Source: Acetobacteraceae bacterium (GTDB lineage: Bacteria; Pseudomonadota; Alphaproteobacteria; Acetobacterales; Acetobacteraceae). From it: DNA of 19,782 nucleotides. Of the stretch, positions 1 to 8,053 are shown piece by piece (the first letter of the stretch is position 1; every line of letters starts with the position of its first letter). The stretch is from contig DAHWBL010000381.1 in the NCBI GenBank assembly GCA_027323595.1, positions 1 to 19,782 of the forward strand. Reading direction: 5' to 3'. Made by a program: the position numbers and the translations under genes. The notes beneath the pieces were generated by a model. That model worked only from the letters and a program-made list of their open reading frames with translations, was not told the origin of the DNA and searched no databases.

Positions 1-377
1 ACTGTCCAGGCGACCGGGGCCAGCTCTATTCTTGGTGGCGCGAAGACGAAGTAGGAGTCGCCATCAGCCTCGGTGTACTGAAAATTCGACGCGTTAGCTG
101 GGCTCGGCACCCTTGATAGAAGAGCAGCCGTCTCGAACTCTCGTTCTGAATGGTCGGTCAATATGTCCTGGTCGCTGCGTGTAACTTCTGGGAATTTTGG
201 GACAACGTGAAGCTCGATCAGGGATCCAGGGAAACCCAGCTTCTCGATTGGAATATCCATTCTCGGACCTGGCGTGATACCGAGATGGCGGCGAACTTGA
301 ACGGAATCTGAGCCCTTTGCCCCGACCGATTTGCGGGCCTTCCTTCGCATGGCTCGCCCGGGGGATGATTTGGTCAT
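1..377 (-). CDS. Hypothetical protein, N-terminal part (runs off left edge)
   Basis: The minus strand is open without a stop from an ATG at 375-377 to the window edge, giving 125 complete codons. The product starts MTKSSPGRAMRRKARKS, a very basic N-terminus, and continues into a mixed polar region (for example RMDIPIEKLGFPG, then LIELHVVPKFPEVTR). I see no signal peptide, membrane segment or recognisable motif. A modest GGAAA about 6 bases upstream of the ATG could serve as ribosome binding site; an alternative start is Met10 (MRRKARKS). The region is less GC-rich than the kdp genes and its codon use is more relaxed, so it may be part of an acquired segment. It is transcribed divergently from the kdp locus. 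I do not recognise the family. Confidence rests on the uninterrupted frame, the plausible start and the natural-looking composition. Confidence 0.5.
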   Translation of the reverse strand, partial: MTKSSPGRAMRRKARKSVGAKGSDSVQVRRHLGITPGPRMDIPIEKLGFPGSLIELHVVPKFPEVTRSDQDILTDHSEREFETAALLSRVPSPANASNFQYTEADGDSYFVFAPPRIELAPVAWT

Positions 378-405
378 TGTGATTTCCAGAAGCGAACTGG
401 CGGGA

Positions 406-648
406 TTATAACAAGCTTAGCCACAATTTCCCCCGGCGCAGACCTTTGTTATGCCAGACACGTGACGGCGACCTCCGCGCGTACGTTCCAGGCGTCAGCA
501 CTTCGCCGGTATTGGGCGGGGTGATCTGCACGCAGCCATCGCCCCAGCCTTCGCCTGACCAAAATGGGAACGTCATGTTGCTTGCCAAGGTAACAGCCCC
601 AGGCCCGAGCCGTCCAGCAACCAGAACTTCCGAAGAACCAAAAGCCAT
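406..648 (-). CDS. Possible small hypothetical protein (80 aa)
   Basis: This minus-strand frame from ATG (646-648) to a stop at 406 encodes MAFGSSEVLVAGRLGPG, followed by a Gly/Trp/Pro-rich stretch (FWSGEGWGDG) and a basic tail. A GTG seven codons upstream (667-669) is an alternative start. It lies 28 bases upstream of the left-edge gene on the same strand, so the two could be co-transcribed. The amino-acid composition looks more like a real, perhaps decayed, protein than the Arg/Ala/Pro-rich shadows elsewhere in this GC-rich window. However, there is only a weak, distant GGAG as ribosome binding site and no family I recognise. It could equally be a gene fragment or chance. No other coding sequence is evident on either strand between 378 and 797. 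Confidence 0.25.
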   Translation of the reverse strand: MAFGSSEVLVAGRLGPGAVTLASNMTFPFWSGEGWGDGCVQITPPNTGEVLTPGTYARRSPSRVWHNKGLRRGKLWLSLL

Positions 649-681
649 CAAATACCAAACTCCAAACACCCCCCCAAAAAA

Positions 682-748
682 TTTATGCCCGCCTTATGCC
701 CCACCCGGCATCACCATATCGTCGCTTTATGGCTGCTCGGAGCATAAA
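682..748 (+). promoter_or_regulatory. Candidate KdpE operator / kdp promoter region (repeated TTTATG half-sites)
   Basis: TTTATG at 682-687 and CTTATG at 693-698 form a tandem direct repeat with an 11-bp period (TTTATG-N5-CTTATG); the wider 8-mer TTATGCCC occurs twice, at 683-690 and 694-701. A third TTTATG at 726-731 lies exactly 33 bp (three periods) after the second, and an inverted copy CATAAA sits at 743-748. From memory, the E. coli KdpE target is a direct repeat of TTTATA and TTTACA with the same 5-bp spacer. The site lies upstream of the kdp genes and kdpE is in the same locus. CATAAA (743-748) or TAAACT (745-750) could act as -10 element; no good -35 is visible, as is usual for activator-dependent promoters. 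A C7-A6-T3 homopolymer run (669-684) abuts the first half-site. Confidence 0.55.
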
Positions 749-761
749 CTCCCGGTCTGCC

Positions 762-775
762 CCCCGATGTCGGGG
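762..775 (+). other. Short GC hairpin in the kdp leader
   Basis: CCCCG (762-766) and CGGGG (771-775) are perfect inverted repeats around the 4-base loop ATGT. The hairpin would lie in the 5' leader just downstream of the putative kdp promoter, ending nine bases before the AGGAGA ribosome binding site at 785-790. There is no T tract, so it is not an intrinsic terminator. It could stabilise the transcript or be chance in GC-rich DNA. Confidence 0.25.
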
Positions 776-797
776 CGCGCTGGCAGGAGATGCAACC

Positions 798-881
798 ATG
801 TCGGACCTGATCGCCCTGTTCGCCGGCGTCGGCGGCTTCGCCGCGATGCTTGCCTATGGCTTTCTGTGCGAGCGGATTTGA
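798..881 (+). CDS. 27-residue single-span membrane peptide upstream of kdpF
   Basis: The ORF encodes MSDLIALFAGVGGFAAMLAY followed by GFLCERI. It has a strong ribosome binding site (AGGAGA, 785-790, seven bases before the ATG) and ends eight bases before kdpF. Residues 4-24 are one hydrophobic helix rich in Gly and Ala, with a short C-terminal tail C-E-R-I. As I recall, many proteobacterial kdp loci carry an unnamed peptide of similar size at this place, ending in a C-x-R-L/V-like motif. The sequence is unlike KdpF itself, which follows. Position and strong ribosome binding site argue that it is translated as the first gene of the operon. A role as an extra small subunit or assembly factor of the KdpFABC pump is inference only. 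Confidence 0.6.
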   Translation: MSDLIALFAGVGGFAAMLAYGFLCERI

Positions 882-889
882 GCGCGCCG

Positions 890-976
890 ATGATCGATCT
901 TTTGGTGGGCGGCATCGTCTCCGCGGGCTTGCTGGTCTATCTCGTCTGGGCGCTGCTGCGTCCCGAGGATTTCTAG
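890..976 (+). CDS. kdpF: KdpF, small stabilising subunit of the K+-transporting ATPase
   Basis: The 28-residue product begins MIDLLVGGIVSAGLLVYLVW and ends ALLRPEDF. It is one transmembrane helix with the Y-L-V-x-A-L core and acidic Phe-terminated tail typical of KdpF (29 residues in E. coli). In the known complex KdpF stabilises KdpFABC, packing against KdpA in the inner membrane. It follows the preceding small ORF by eight bases and precedes kdpA by 39 bases. The ribosome binding site is weak (GAGCGCG just upstream), which suggests translation coupled to the upstream peptide. Genes this short are often missed, but the family resemblance and the place directly before kdpA make the call safe. 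Confidence 0.85.
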   Translation: MIDLLVGGIVSAGLLVYLVWALLRPEDF

Positions 977-1015
977 AATCTCCCGGCGCGCTCGCGCATT
1001 TTGGACACATAACCG

Positions 1016-2719
1016 ATGACAATCGCAGGTTGGTTGCAGATCGCGCTGGTGCTCGGCGTGGTCGCCGCGGCGGCAATTCCGCTCGGCTCCTACAGCGCAA
1101 GGCTCATGCAGGGCGGGCGCACCTGGCTGCATCCGCTGCTCGGCCCGGTCGAGCGCGCCTGCTACCGGCTCGCCGGCATCGACCCCACCGCGCCGATGGG
1201 CTGGCGGGGCTATCTCGGCGCGCTGCTGATCTTCAACGCCGCGCATTTCCTGCTGCTCTATGCGATGTTGCGGCTGCAAGGGCTGCTGCCGCTGAACCCG
1301 CAGGCGGTGGCGGCAATGTCGCCGCGCCTTGCCTTCAACACCGCGATCAGCTTCGTCACCAACACCAACTGGCAGGCCTATTCGGGCGAGTCCGGCGTTT
1401 CCTACTTCACCCAGATGCTCGGCCTCACCGTCCATAATTTCCTCTCCGCCGCCAGCGGCATCGCCGCCGCCTTCGCGGTGGCGCGCGCCTTCGCCGCCGG
1501 CGGGGTCACCTCGCTCGGCAATTTCTGGGCCGACATGGTGCGCGCCACGCTCTATATCCTGCTGCCCCTGACTGTGATGTTGACCATCATCCTCATCGCC
1601 GCCGGCGTGCCGCAAACCCTCGCCGCCTACCCGGTGGCCACCACGCTGCAAGGCGCGCACCAGGTGATCGCGCTCGGCCCGATCGCGTTTCAGGAGGCGA
1701 TCAAGCTGCTCGGCACCAATGGCGGCGGCTTCCTCAACGCCAACTCCGCGCACCCGTTCGAAGACCCCTCAGCGCTGATCACCATGATCGAATGTGTCGC
1801 GCTCACGCTCATCCCGTTCTCGCTGCCCTTCGCCTTCGGCGAGGTGGTGGGCGACCGCAGGCAGGGCCGCGCCCTTTTCCTGGTCATGTTCATCCTGGTG
1901 ATCGCCGCGGTCGCCGCCTGCTACGCCGCCGAGGCCGCCGCCAATCCGCTGCTCACCGGGATCGATCCGACCGGCGGCAACATGGAAGGCAAGGAAACCA
2001 GATTCGGCATCGCCTTGTCGTCGCTGTTCGCCGTGCTCACCACCGGCACCTCGTGCGGCGCGGTCAATGCGATGCATGACAGCTTCATGCCGCTCGGCGG
2101 CATGGTCGTGCTGTTCATGATCCAGCTCGGCGAGGTGCTGCCCGGCGGTGTCGGCTCGGGGCTGTATGGCATCCTGGTGTTCGCGCTGCTCGCGGTGTTC
2201 GTCGCCGGGCTGATGGTCGGGCGCACACCCGAATATCTGGGCAAGAAGGTGCAGGCGCGTGAGGTCAAGCTGGCGATGCTGGCGGTGCTGATATTGCCGC
2301 TGACCATCCTGGGCGGCACCGCGATCTCGCTGGTGACAGCAAGCGGACTCGGATCGCTCGCCAACGCCGGCCCGCACGGCCTGACCGAGATGCTGTATGG
2401 CTGGAGCTCGGCGGCCGGCAACAACGGCAGCGCCTTCGCCGGCCTGTCCGCCGACACCGGCCTGCTCGACTGGGGGCTTGCCGGCGCGATGCTGCTCGGC
2501 CGCTTCGCAACCCTGGTGCCGATCATGGCACTCGCCGGCTCGCTCGCCCAAAAGCCGAAGCTCGCAGGTGGTGCCGGCACCTTTCCCACCCACGGCCCGC
2601 TGTTCGTCGGCCTGCTGATCGGCGTGATCCTGATCCTGGGCGGATTGCAGTTCCTGCCGGCGCTGTCGCTTGGTCCGCTTGCGGAACAATTCGCCATGCT
2701 GTCCGGCACAAGCTACTAG
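1016..2719 (+). CDS. kdpA: KdpA, K+-binding and translocating subunit of the K+ ATPase
   Basis: KdpA (567 aa; E. coli 557) is the channel-like subunit of the high-affinity K+ pump in the inner membrane, which selects K+ on the periplasmic side. It is a polytopic protein with the four pore-loop motifs of the superfamily of K+ transporters: TNTNWQAYSGE around residues 115-125, GTNGGGF at 233-239, GTSCGAVN at 344-351 and GNNGSAF at 468-474. The filter glycines fall at nearly the same positions as in E. coli. The N-terminus (MTIAGWLQIALVLGVV) is the expected first helix. The start has only a weak GGA ten bases upstream, but no better start gives the right N-terminus. The gene sits 39 bases after kdpF and 10 bases before kdpB. 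Expression should follow the KdpDE system encoded downstream. Confidence 0.97.
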   Translation: MTIAGWLQIALVLGVVAAAAIPLGSYSARLMQGGRTWLHPLLGPVERACYRLAGIDPTAPMGWRGYLGALLIFNAAHFLLLYAMLRLQGLLPLNPQAVAAMSPRLAFNTAISFVTNTNWQAYSGESGVSYFTQMLGLTVHNFLSAASGIAAAFAVARAFAAGGVTSLGNFWADMVRATLYILLPLTVMLTIILIAAGVPQTLAAYPVATTLQGAHQVIALGPIAFQEAIKLLGTNGGGFLNANSAHPFEDPSALITMIECVALTLIPFSLPFAFGEVVGDRRQGRALFLVMFILVIAAVAACYAAEAAANPLLTGIDPTGGNMEGKETRFGIALSSLFAVLTTGTSCGAVNAMHDSFMPLGGMVVLFMIQLGEVLPGGVGSGLYGILVFALLAVFVAGLMVGRTPEYLGKKVQAREVKLAMLAVLILPLTILGGTAISLVTASGLGSLANAGPHGLTEMLYGWSSAAGNNGSAFAGLSADTGLLDWGLAGAMLLGRFATLVPIMALAGSLAQKPKLAGGAGTFPTHGPLFVGLLIGVILILGGLQFLPALSLGPLAEQFAMLSGTSY

Positions 2720-2729
2720 GAACAAACCC

Positions 2730-4775
2730 ATGTCCAACATCCGTGCGGAAACCATCGCCCTGTTCGAACCCTCGATCATCGGTCGCGGCCTGCGCGACGC
2801 CGTGGTCAAGCTCAATCCCGCGTCTCTCATCGCCAATCCGGTGATCTTCGTCACCGAGGTGGTCGCCATCCTCACCACCTTGCTCGGGCTGCGCGACGCG
2901 CTGATGGGCACCGGCACCGCCTGGTTCGCGCTGTCCATCGGCGCGTGGCTGTGGCTCACCGTGCTGTTCGCCACCTTCGCCGAGGCGGTGGCCGAGGGGC
3001 GTGGCCGGGCACGCGCGGAAAGCATGCGCGCCGCCCGCACCGATACGCTGGCGCATCGTCTCGCCGACCCGCGCGATCGCGACCATTTCGACAACGTCGC
3101 CGCCCCCGACCTGCGCGCCGGCGACTGCGTGATCGTCTGCGCCGGCGAGCTGGTGCCCTCGGACGGCGAGGTGATCGAGGGCGTGGCCAGCGTGAACGAG
3201 AGCGCGATCACCGGCGAATCCGCCCCGGTCATCCGCGAGGCCGGCGGCGACCGCTCGGCGGTGACCGGCGGCACGCAACTGGTGTCGGACTGGCTGGTGA
3301 TCCGCATCACCGCAAGCCCCGGCTCCACCTTTCTGGACCGCATGATCAAGCTGGTCGAAGGTGCCGAACGCCGCAAGACGCCCAACGAGATCGCGCTCGA
3401 CATATTGCTCGCCGGCATGACGATCATCTTCCTGATCGCGGTGGTCACGCTGGTCGGGCTCGCCGATTATTCCGGCACGCGCCTGTCGGTGCCGGTGCTG
3501 GCGGCATTGCTGGTGACGCTGATCCCCACCACCATCGGCGGCCTGCTGTCGGCCATCGGCATCGCCGGCATGGACCGGCTGGTGCGCTTCAACGTGGTGG
3601 CCACCTCCGGCCGCGCGGTGGAGGCCGCGGGCGATGTGGACACGCTGCTGCTCGACAAGACCGGCACCATCACCTTCGGCAACCGCATGGCCGGCAGCTT
3701 CATCCCCGCCACCGGTGTCGCCGAGCAGACGCTGGCCGAAGCCTGTGTGCTGGCCTCGGTCGGTGACGACACGCCCGAGGGACGGTCCATTCTGGGCTTC
3801 GCGCGCGATCGGTACGGCATCGTTCCAACACCGCCGGCCGGCGCGAGCCTGGTCGCGTTCTCCGCCAACACGCGCCTGTCGGGCCTGGACCACCAGGGCC
3901 GCGCCTGGCGCAAGGGCGCGGTGGATTCGATCCTGTCCTTCGTGGGCACGCCCGCACCCGCCGGTGTCACCGAGGCGACCGAGCGCGTCGCCCGCTCCGG
4001 CGGCACCCCGCTCGCGGTGTCGGTGGATGGCGCGGTGCTCGGCGTGATCGAGCTGAAGGACGTGGTGAAGCCAGGCATCCGCGCCCGCTTCGCCGAGCTG
4101 CGGCGCATGGGCATCCGCACCGTCATGGTCACCGGCGACAACCGCGTCACCGCCGCGGCGATCGCCACCGAGGCCGGCGTGGATGATTTCATCGCCGAGG
4201 CCACCCCGCAGGACAAGCTGGACTATATCCGCCGGGTGCAGGCCGAAGGCCGGCTGGTCGCGATGGCCGGCGACGGCACCAACGACGCCCCCGCGCTCGC
4301 CCAGGCCGATGTCGGCGTGGCGATGCAGACCGGCACACAGGCCGCCCGCGAGGCCGGCAACATGGTCGATCTGGACAGCGATCCCACCAAACTGATCGAG
4401 GTGGTGGAGATCGGCAAGCAGTTGCTCATCACCCGTGGCGCGCTCACCACATTTTCCATCGCCAACGACGTCTCCAAATATTTCGCGATCCTGCCGGCAA
4501 TCTTCGTCGCCACCTATCCCGGCCTCGCGGCATTGAACGTCATGCGTCTGGCCTCGCCGCAGAGCGCGATCCTCTCGGCGGTGATCTTCAACGCGCTGAT
4601 CATCGTGGCCCTGGTGCCGCTGGCGCTGCGCGGGGTGCGATTCTCGCCGATGGGCGCGGCGGCACTGCTGCGGCGCAACCTGCTGATCTATGGCCTGGGC
4701 GGTCTCGTCGCGCCGTTCATCGGCATCAAGCTCATCGATCTTCTCCTCAACGCTCTCGGCTTGTTTCAGGGATGA
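2730..4775 (+). CDS. kdpB: KdpB, ATP-hydrolysing P-type subunit of the K+ ATPase
   Basis: KdpB (681 aa; E. coli 682) is the P-type ATPase subunit that powers K+ uptake through KdpA. The start at 2730 (MSNIRAETIALFEPS) has AGGAA nine bases upstream; an in-frame start 60 bases earlier lies inside kdpA and gives an unnatural N-terminus. Visible motifs: the actuator TGES at residues 161-164, the phosphorylated Asp309 in DKTGTIT, MVTGDN near residue 468, and GDGTNDAP at 514-521. Ser164 is the counterpart of E. coli Ser162, whose phosphorylation is reported to shut the pump down at high K+, so that control may exist here. Hydrophobic segments flank the actuator and lie at the C-terminus, as expected. 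The stop codon overlaps the ATG cluster at the start of kdpC. Confidence 0.97.
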   Translation: MSNIRAETIALFEPSIIGRGLRDAVVKLNPASLIANPVIFVTEVVAILTTLLGLRDALMGTGTAWFALSIGAWLWLTVLFATFAEAVAEGRGRARAESMRAARTDTLAHRLADPRDRDHFDNVAAPDLRAGDCVIVCAGELVPSDGEVIEGVASVNESAITGESAPVIREAGGDRSAVTGGTQLVSDWLVIRITASPGSTFLDRMIKLVEGAERRKTPNEIALDILLAGMTIIFLIAVVTLVGLADYSGTRLSVPVLAALLVTLIPTTIGGLLSAIGIAGMDRLVRFNVVATSGRAVEAAGDVDTLLLDKTGTITFGNRMAGSFIPATGVAEQTLAEACVLASVGDDTPEGRSILGFARDRYGIVPTPPAGASLVAFSANTRLSGLDHQGRAWRKGAVDSILSFVGTPAPAGVTEATERVARSGGTPLAVSVDGAVLGVIELKDVVKPGIRARFAELRRMGIRTVMVTGDNRVTAAAIATEAGVDDFIAEATPQDKLDYIRRVQAEGRLVAMAGDGTNDAPALAQADVGVAMQTGTQAAREAGNMVDLDSDPTKLIEVVEIGKQLLITRGALTTFSIANDVSKYFAILPAIFVATYPGLAALNVMRLASPQSAILSAVIFNALIIVALVPLALRGVRFSPMGAAALLRRNLLIYGLGGLVAPFIGIKLIDLLLNALGLFQG

Positions 4776-4780
4776 TGGAC

Positions 4781-5386
4781 ATGTTCAGCCAACTGCGCCC
4801 CGCGCTCACGCTGATTCTGATTTTCACGCTGCTCACCGGCCTCGCGCTGCCGCTCGGTTTCGTCGGCCTCGGCGCGGCGGTGTTTCCCAACCAGGCCGGT
4901 GGCAGCCTGATCGTTCGCGACGGGGTGGTGCGCGGCTCGGCCCTGATCGGCCAGGATTTCACCGACCCGCGCTATTTTCACCCCCGCCCCTCGGCCACCA
5001 CCATCGCGGACCCGAACGACGCCACCAAAACCCTGCCGTCCCCCTATGCGGCGGATGCCTCCAACGGCTCGAATCTCGCCCCGACCTCGGCCACGCTGGT
5101 CGCGCGCGTCGCCGCCTCGCTCGCCGCCTGGACCCACGATGGCGGCCCATCGCCGGTGCCGGCGGACGCGCTCACCACCTCCGCCTCGGGCCTTGACCCC
5201 GACATCTCGCCGGCCAACGCGCAGGGCCAGCGCGCCAGGGTGGCGGCCGCGCGCGGCCTGACCGACGCGGCGGTGCGCGCCCTGGTGGACGCACACACGA
5301 CCCGACCGCTGCTGGGCTTCATCGGCGAGCCCCACGTCAACGTCCTGCGGTTGAATCTGGCGCTGGATGCCTCGGCCGCGCCATAA
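4781..5386 (+). CDS. kdpC: KdpC, accessory subunit of the K+ ATPase
   Basis: KdpC (about 201 aa) has one N-terminal membrane helix (roughly residues 8-30) and a soluble periplasmic domain that supports K+ binding by the pump. Family signatures are visible: LRPAL at the start, YFHPRPSAT near residue 70, SNGSNLAPT near 90, SPANAQ near 145, and GEPHVNVLRLNLAL near the end. Three ATGs compete: 4772 (overlapping the kdpB stop as ATGA), 4775 and 4781. The AGGGA at 4768-4772 is eight bases from 4781 but touches or overlaps the others. A start at 4781 also gives the conserved MFSQLRPAL beginning, so I prefer it; 4772 would add three residues. The gene follows kdpB without a gap and precedes kdpD by six bases. 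Confidence 0.95.
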   Translation: MFSQLRPALTLILIFTLLTGLALPLGFVGLGAAVFPNQAGGSLIVRDGVVRGSALIGQDFTDPRYFHPRPSATTIADPNDATKTLPSPYAADASNGSNLAPTSATLVARVAASLAAWTHDGGPSPVPADALTTSASGLDPDISPANAQGQRARVAAARGLTDAAVRALVDAHTTRPLLGFIGEPHVNVLRLNLALDASAAP

Positions 5387-5392
5387 GGGCCC

Positions 5393-8053
5393 ATGGATGA
5401 TCGCGACGGTCGCCCCGACCCCGACGCATTGCTGCGCGACGCCGCGCGCGAGCATCGCGGCCGGCTGAGGGTTTTTCTGGGCGCCGCCCCCGGCGTGGGC
5501 AAGACCTGGGCGATGCTCGACGCCGGCCGCCGCCGCCAGGCCGAGGGCGGCGATGTGCTGGTCGGGCTGGTCGAAACCCATGGCCGCGCCGAGACCCAGG
5601 CGCAGTTGGTCGGGCTGCGCGTGATGCCCCGCCGCCCGGTGGCCTATCGCGGCCAGGTGCTGGAGGAATTCGATGTCGAGGCGGCGCTGGCCAGCCACCC
5701 GCCGCTGCTGCTGATCGACGAGCTGGCGCACACCAACGCGCCGGGCAGCCGCCACCACAAGCGCTGGGAGGATGTCGCCGATCTGCTCGACGCCGGCATC
5801 GATGTCTGGTCCACCCTCAACGTCCAGCATCTGGAAAGCCTCAACGACGCGGTCGCGCGAATCACCGGGGTGCGCGTCACCGAAACATTGCCCGACAGCG
5901 TGCTGGAACTGGCCGACGAGATCGAGCTGATCGATCTGCCGCCGGGCGATCTGCGCGCCCGGCTGAAGGAGGGCCGGATCTATCGCCCCGACGTGGCGCG
6001 CCGCGCGCTGGAGGGGTTCTTCCGTGAGGGCAACCTGGCCGCGCTGCGCGACATCGCGCTCCGCCAGGCCGCGCACCACGTCGATCAGAACGTCCGTGAC
6101 TACATGCGCCGCAACGCCATCATCGGCCCCTGGCCCGCCGGCGACCGTGTGCTGGCGCTGGTCGGCGGCACGGGCGGCGAGGCGGTGGTGCGCGCCGCCA
6201 AGCAGCTCGCCGACGCGCTGAAGGTGCCGCTGGTGGCGCTGCACGTGGAAACCCCGGGCGGCGATGACGGGCGCGCCCTGCTCGATCTTGCCGCGACGCT
6301 GGGCGCGCAGACCGAACTGCGCGCCGGAACCGACGCGACCGCGGTGGCAACCGCCTACACCGCACAGATCAACGCGACCCATCTGGTGATCGGCCGCGCG
6401 CCACCGTCGCGCTGGCGGCTTTGGCCCGCCGGCGGCATGGCCGCGCGGCTGCTGCTCGCCGCCCCTTCGGTGACGCTGCACGTCGTCGCGGCCCCGCCGC
6501 GAACCGGGCGAGGCGGCGCGCGCGCGGTGGTGCTGCCGCGGCCTGGCGGGCTGCACCCGGCGATGCCCTGGCTGTTCACCGCCGCGCTGGTCGGGCTGGT
6601 GGTGCTGTCCGGTGAAATGCTGTCCGGCGTGCTCGAACAGCAGGGGCTGGGCATGCTGTTCCTGGGCGCGGTGGTGGCCAGTGCCGCCGCCTTCGGCCTG
6701 CGCCTCGCGCTGTTCGCGGCGGCCCTGGGGTTTCTCTCCTGGAATTACTTTTTCATCGAGCCGATCTACAGCATCACCATCGCCTCGCCGCGCGACGTGG
6801 TGGCGCTGGTGGTGTTCGCCGGCGTCGCGCTGGCGACCGGCGCGCTCGCCAGCCGGATGCGCGCGGCGGTGCGCACCGCGCAGGGCCGCATCGAGGGGCT
6901 GCGCCGTATCAGCCATTTCAGCCGCGCCCTCGGCGAGCCCGCCCACGAGCATGATCTGTTCGCGGTGATGGCGCGCCAGGCCGCCGAGATCGCCGGCGCC
7001 GCGCTGGTGCTGACCGCGCGCGGCGAGGACATCGACATCCGCGCCGCCGAACCGCCGATGGACACCATGGATGATCGCGGCTGGGCGGCGGCGCGCTGGT
7101 GTCTGGTGCGCGGCGAGCCCGCCGGACGCGGCACCTCCACCCTGCCGTCCTCGCCCTGGCGGTTCCTGCCGGTGCGCACCGCGCGCGGCACGCTGGCGGT
7201 GCTGGGGGTGAACGCCGACGCGCTGGCCGAGCCACAGCAACAGGCGCTGACGGCACTGGCCGACCAGGCGGCGGTGGCGCTGGAGCGGGTGCGCCTGGCC
7301 GCCGAGGCGGCGCGCGCCGAGGCGATGGCCGAGACGCAGAAACTCCGCACCGCGCTGCTCAGCTCGCTGTCGCATGATCTGCGCACGCCGCTCACCTCCA
7401 TCCGTGGCGCCGCCGGGCTGCTGCGCACCGCCGACGCGCAATTGTCGGCCGACAAACGCGCCGACCTGCTCGCCAGCATCGAGCACGACACGGTGCGCAT
7501 GGCGCGGTTCCTGTCCAACATCCTGGCGATGACGCAGTTGGAAAGCGGGCAGATCGTGCCGCGCGAGCAGGATACAAGGCTGGTCGAGGTGATCGAGGCG
7601 GCGGTGGCCCGCGTCGGCGGCGCGGCGCTGGTGACGATGGATTTCCCCGACGATCTGCCGGCGGTGCGCGCCGACCCGCAATTGCTGGAACAGCTCATGG
7701 TGAACGTCATCGAGAACGCGGTGAAATACAGCCCCGACGGCGCGCCGGTGCGCATCGGCGCGCACGCCGCGCGCGGGCGCGTGCTGCTCAGCGTCGCCGA
7801 CGAAGGCGTGGGCATCACGCCCGCCGACCTGCCGCACGTGTTCGACAGCTTCTACCGCGCCCGGCGGACCGACCGCACCCCCCCCGGCACGGGGCTCGGG
7901 CTCGCCATCGCGCGCGGCCTGGTCGAGGCGATGGGCGGGCGCATCACCGCCGCCAGCCCACGCCCCGACGCCCCGCGCGACGGCGCGCCGGGCACGGTGA
8001 TCACCATCGATCTGCCGACGGCCGCGCCGGCGTCGCGGGCGCACACGCGATGA
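5393..8053 (+). CDS. kdpD: KdpD, sensor histidine kinase for K+ limitation
   Basis: KdpD (886 aa; E. coli 894) is the membrane kinase/phosphatase that controls KdpE. In order: a KdpD N-terminal domain with Walker A GAAPGVGKT (30-38) and LLLIDELAHTNAPGSRH near 105; a universal-stress-like domain at about 245-370; a DUF4118-type membrane region with four hydrophobic spans at about 392-485; a GAF-like region at about 510-640; a dimerisation helix with phospho-accepting His661 in LSHDLRTPLTS; and an ATPase domain with the N box NVIENAVKYS (771-780), DEGVGI (803-808) and GTGLGL (832-837). All kinase residues look intact. The ATG is close behind an AAGGG at only 3-4 bases, so translation is probably coupled to kdpC. 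The stop overlaps the start of kdpE by ATGA. Long open frames on the opposite strand are GC-rich shadows. Confidence 0.97.
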   Translation: MDDRDGRPDPDALLRDAAREHRGRLRVFLGAAPGVGKTWAMLDAGRRRQAEGGDVLVGLVETHGRAETQAQLVGLRVMPRRPVAYRGQVLEEFDVEAALASHPPLLLIDELAHTNAPGSRHHKRWEDVADLLDAGIDVWSTLNVQHLESLNDAVARITGVRVTETLPDSVLELADEIELIDLPPGDLRARLKEGRIYRPDVARRALEGFFREGNLAALRDIALRQAAHHVDQNVRDYMRRNAIIGPWPAGDRVLALVGGTGGEAVVRAAKQLADALKVPLVALHVETPGGDDGRALLDLAATLGAQTELRAGTDATAVATAYTAQINATHLVIGRAPPSRWRLWPAGGMAARLLLAAPSVTLHVVAAPPRTGRGGARAVVLPRPGGLHPAMPWLFTAALVGLVVLSGEMLSGVLEQQGLGMLFLGAVVASAAAFGLRLALFAAALGFLSWNYFFIEPIYSITIASPRDVVALVVFAGVALATGALASRMRAAVRTAQGRIEGLRRISHFSRALGEPAHEHDLFAVMARQAAEIAGAALVLTARGEDIDIRAAEPPMDTMDDRGWAAARWCLVRGEPAGRGTSTLPSSPWRFLPVRTARGTLAVLGVNADALAEPQQQALTALADQAAVALERVRLAAEAARAEAMAETQKLRTALLSSLSHDLRTPLTSIRGAAGLLRTADAQLSADKRADLLASIEHDTVRMARFLSNILAMTQLESGQIVPREQDTRLVEVIEAAVARVGGAALVTMDFPDDLPAVRADPQLLEQLMVNVIENAVKYSPDGAPVRIGAHAARGRVLLSVADEGVGITPADLPHVFDSFYRARRTDRTPPGTGLGLAIARGLVEAMGGRITAASPRPDAPRDGAPGTVITIDLPTAAPASRAHTR

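Noticed and set aside
446..889. Plus-strand frame running into kdpF, which would make a 176-residue protein
   Set aside because: Only the last 28 residues resemble a protein family (KdpF). The upstream part crosses the regulatory region and the preceding small ORF, and the KdpF start at 890 gives the expected length.
1769..3893. Long minus-strand open frames opposite kdpA and kdpB
   Set aside because: Same antisense artefact; kdpA and kdpB on the plus strand have complete family motifs and correct lengths.
4766..8044. Minus-strand open frame of over 1000 codons opposite kdpD
   Set aside because: It lies antisense to an unmistakable kdpC-kdpD pair, is Arg/Gly/His/Gln-rich with no motifs, and arises because third-position G/C bias removes stops from antisense frames.
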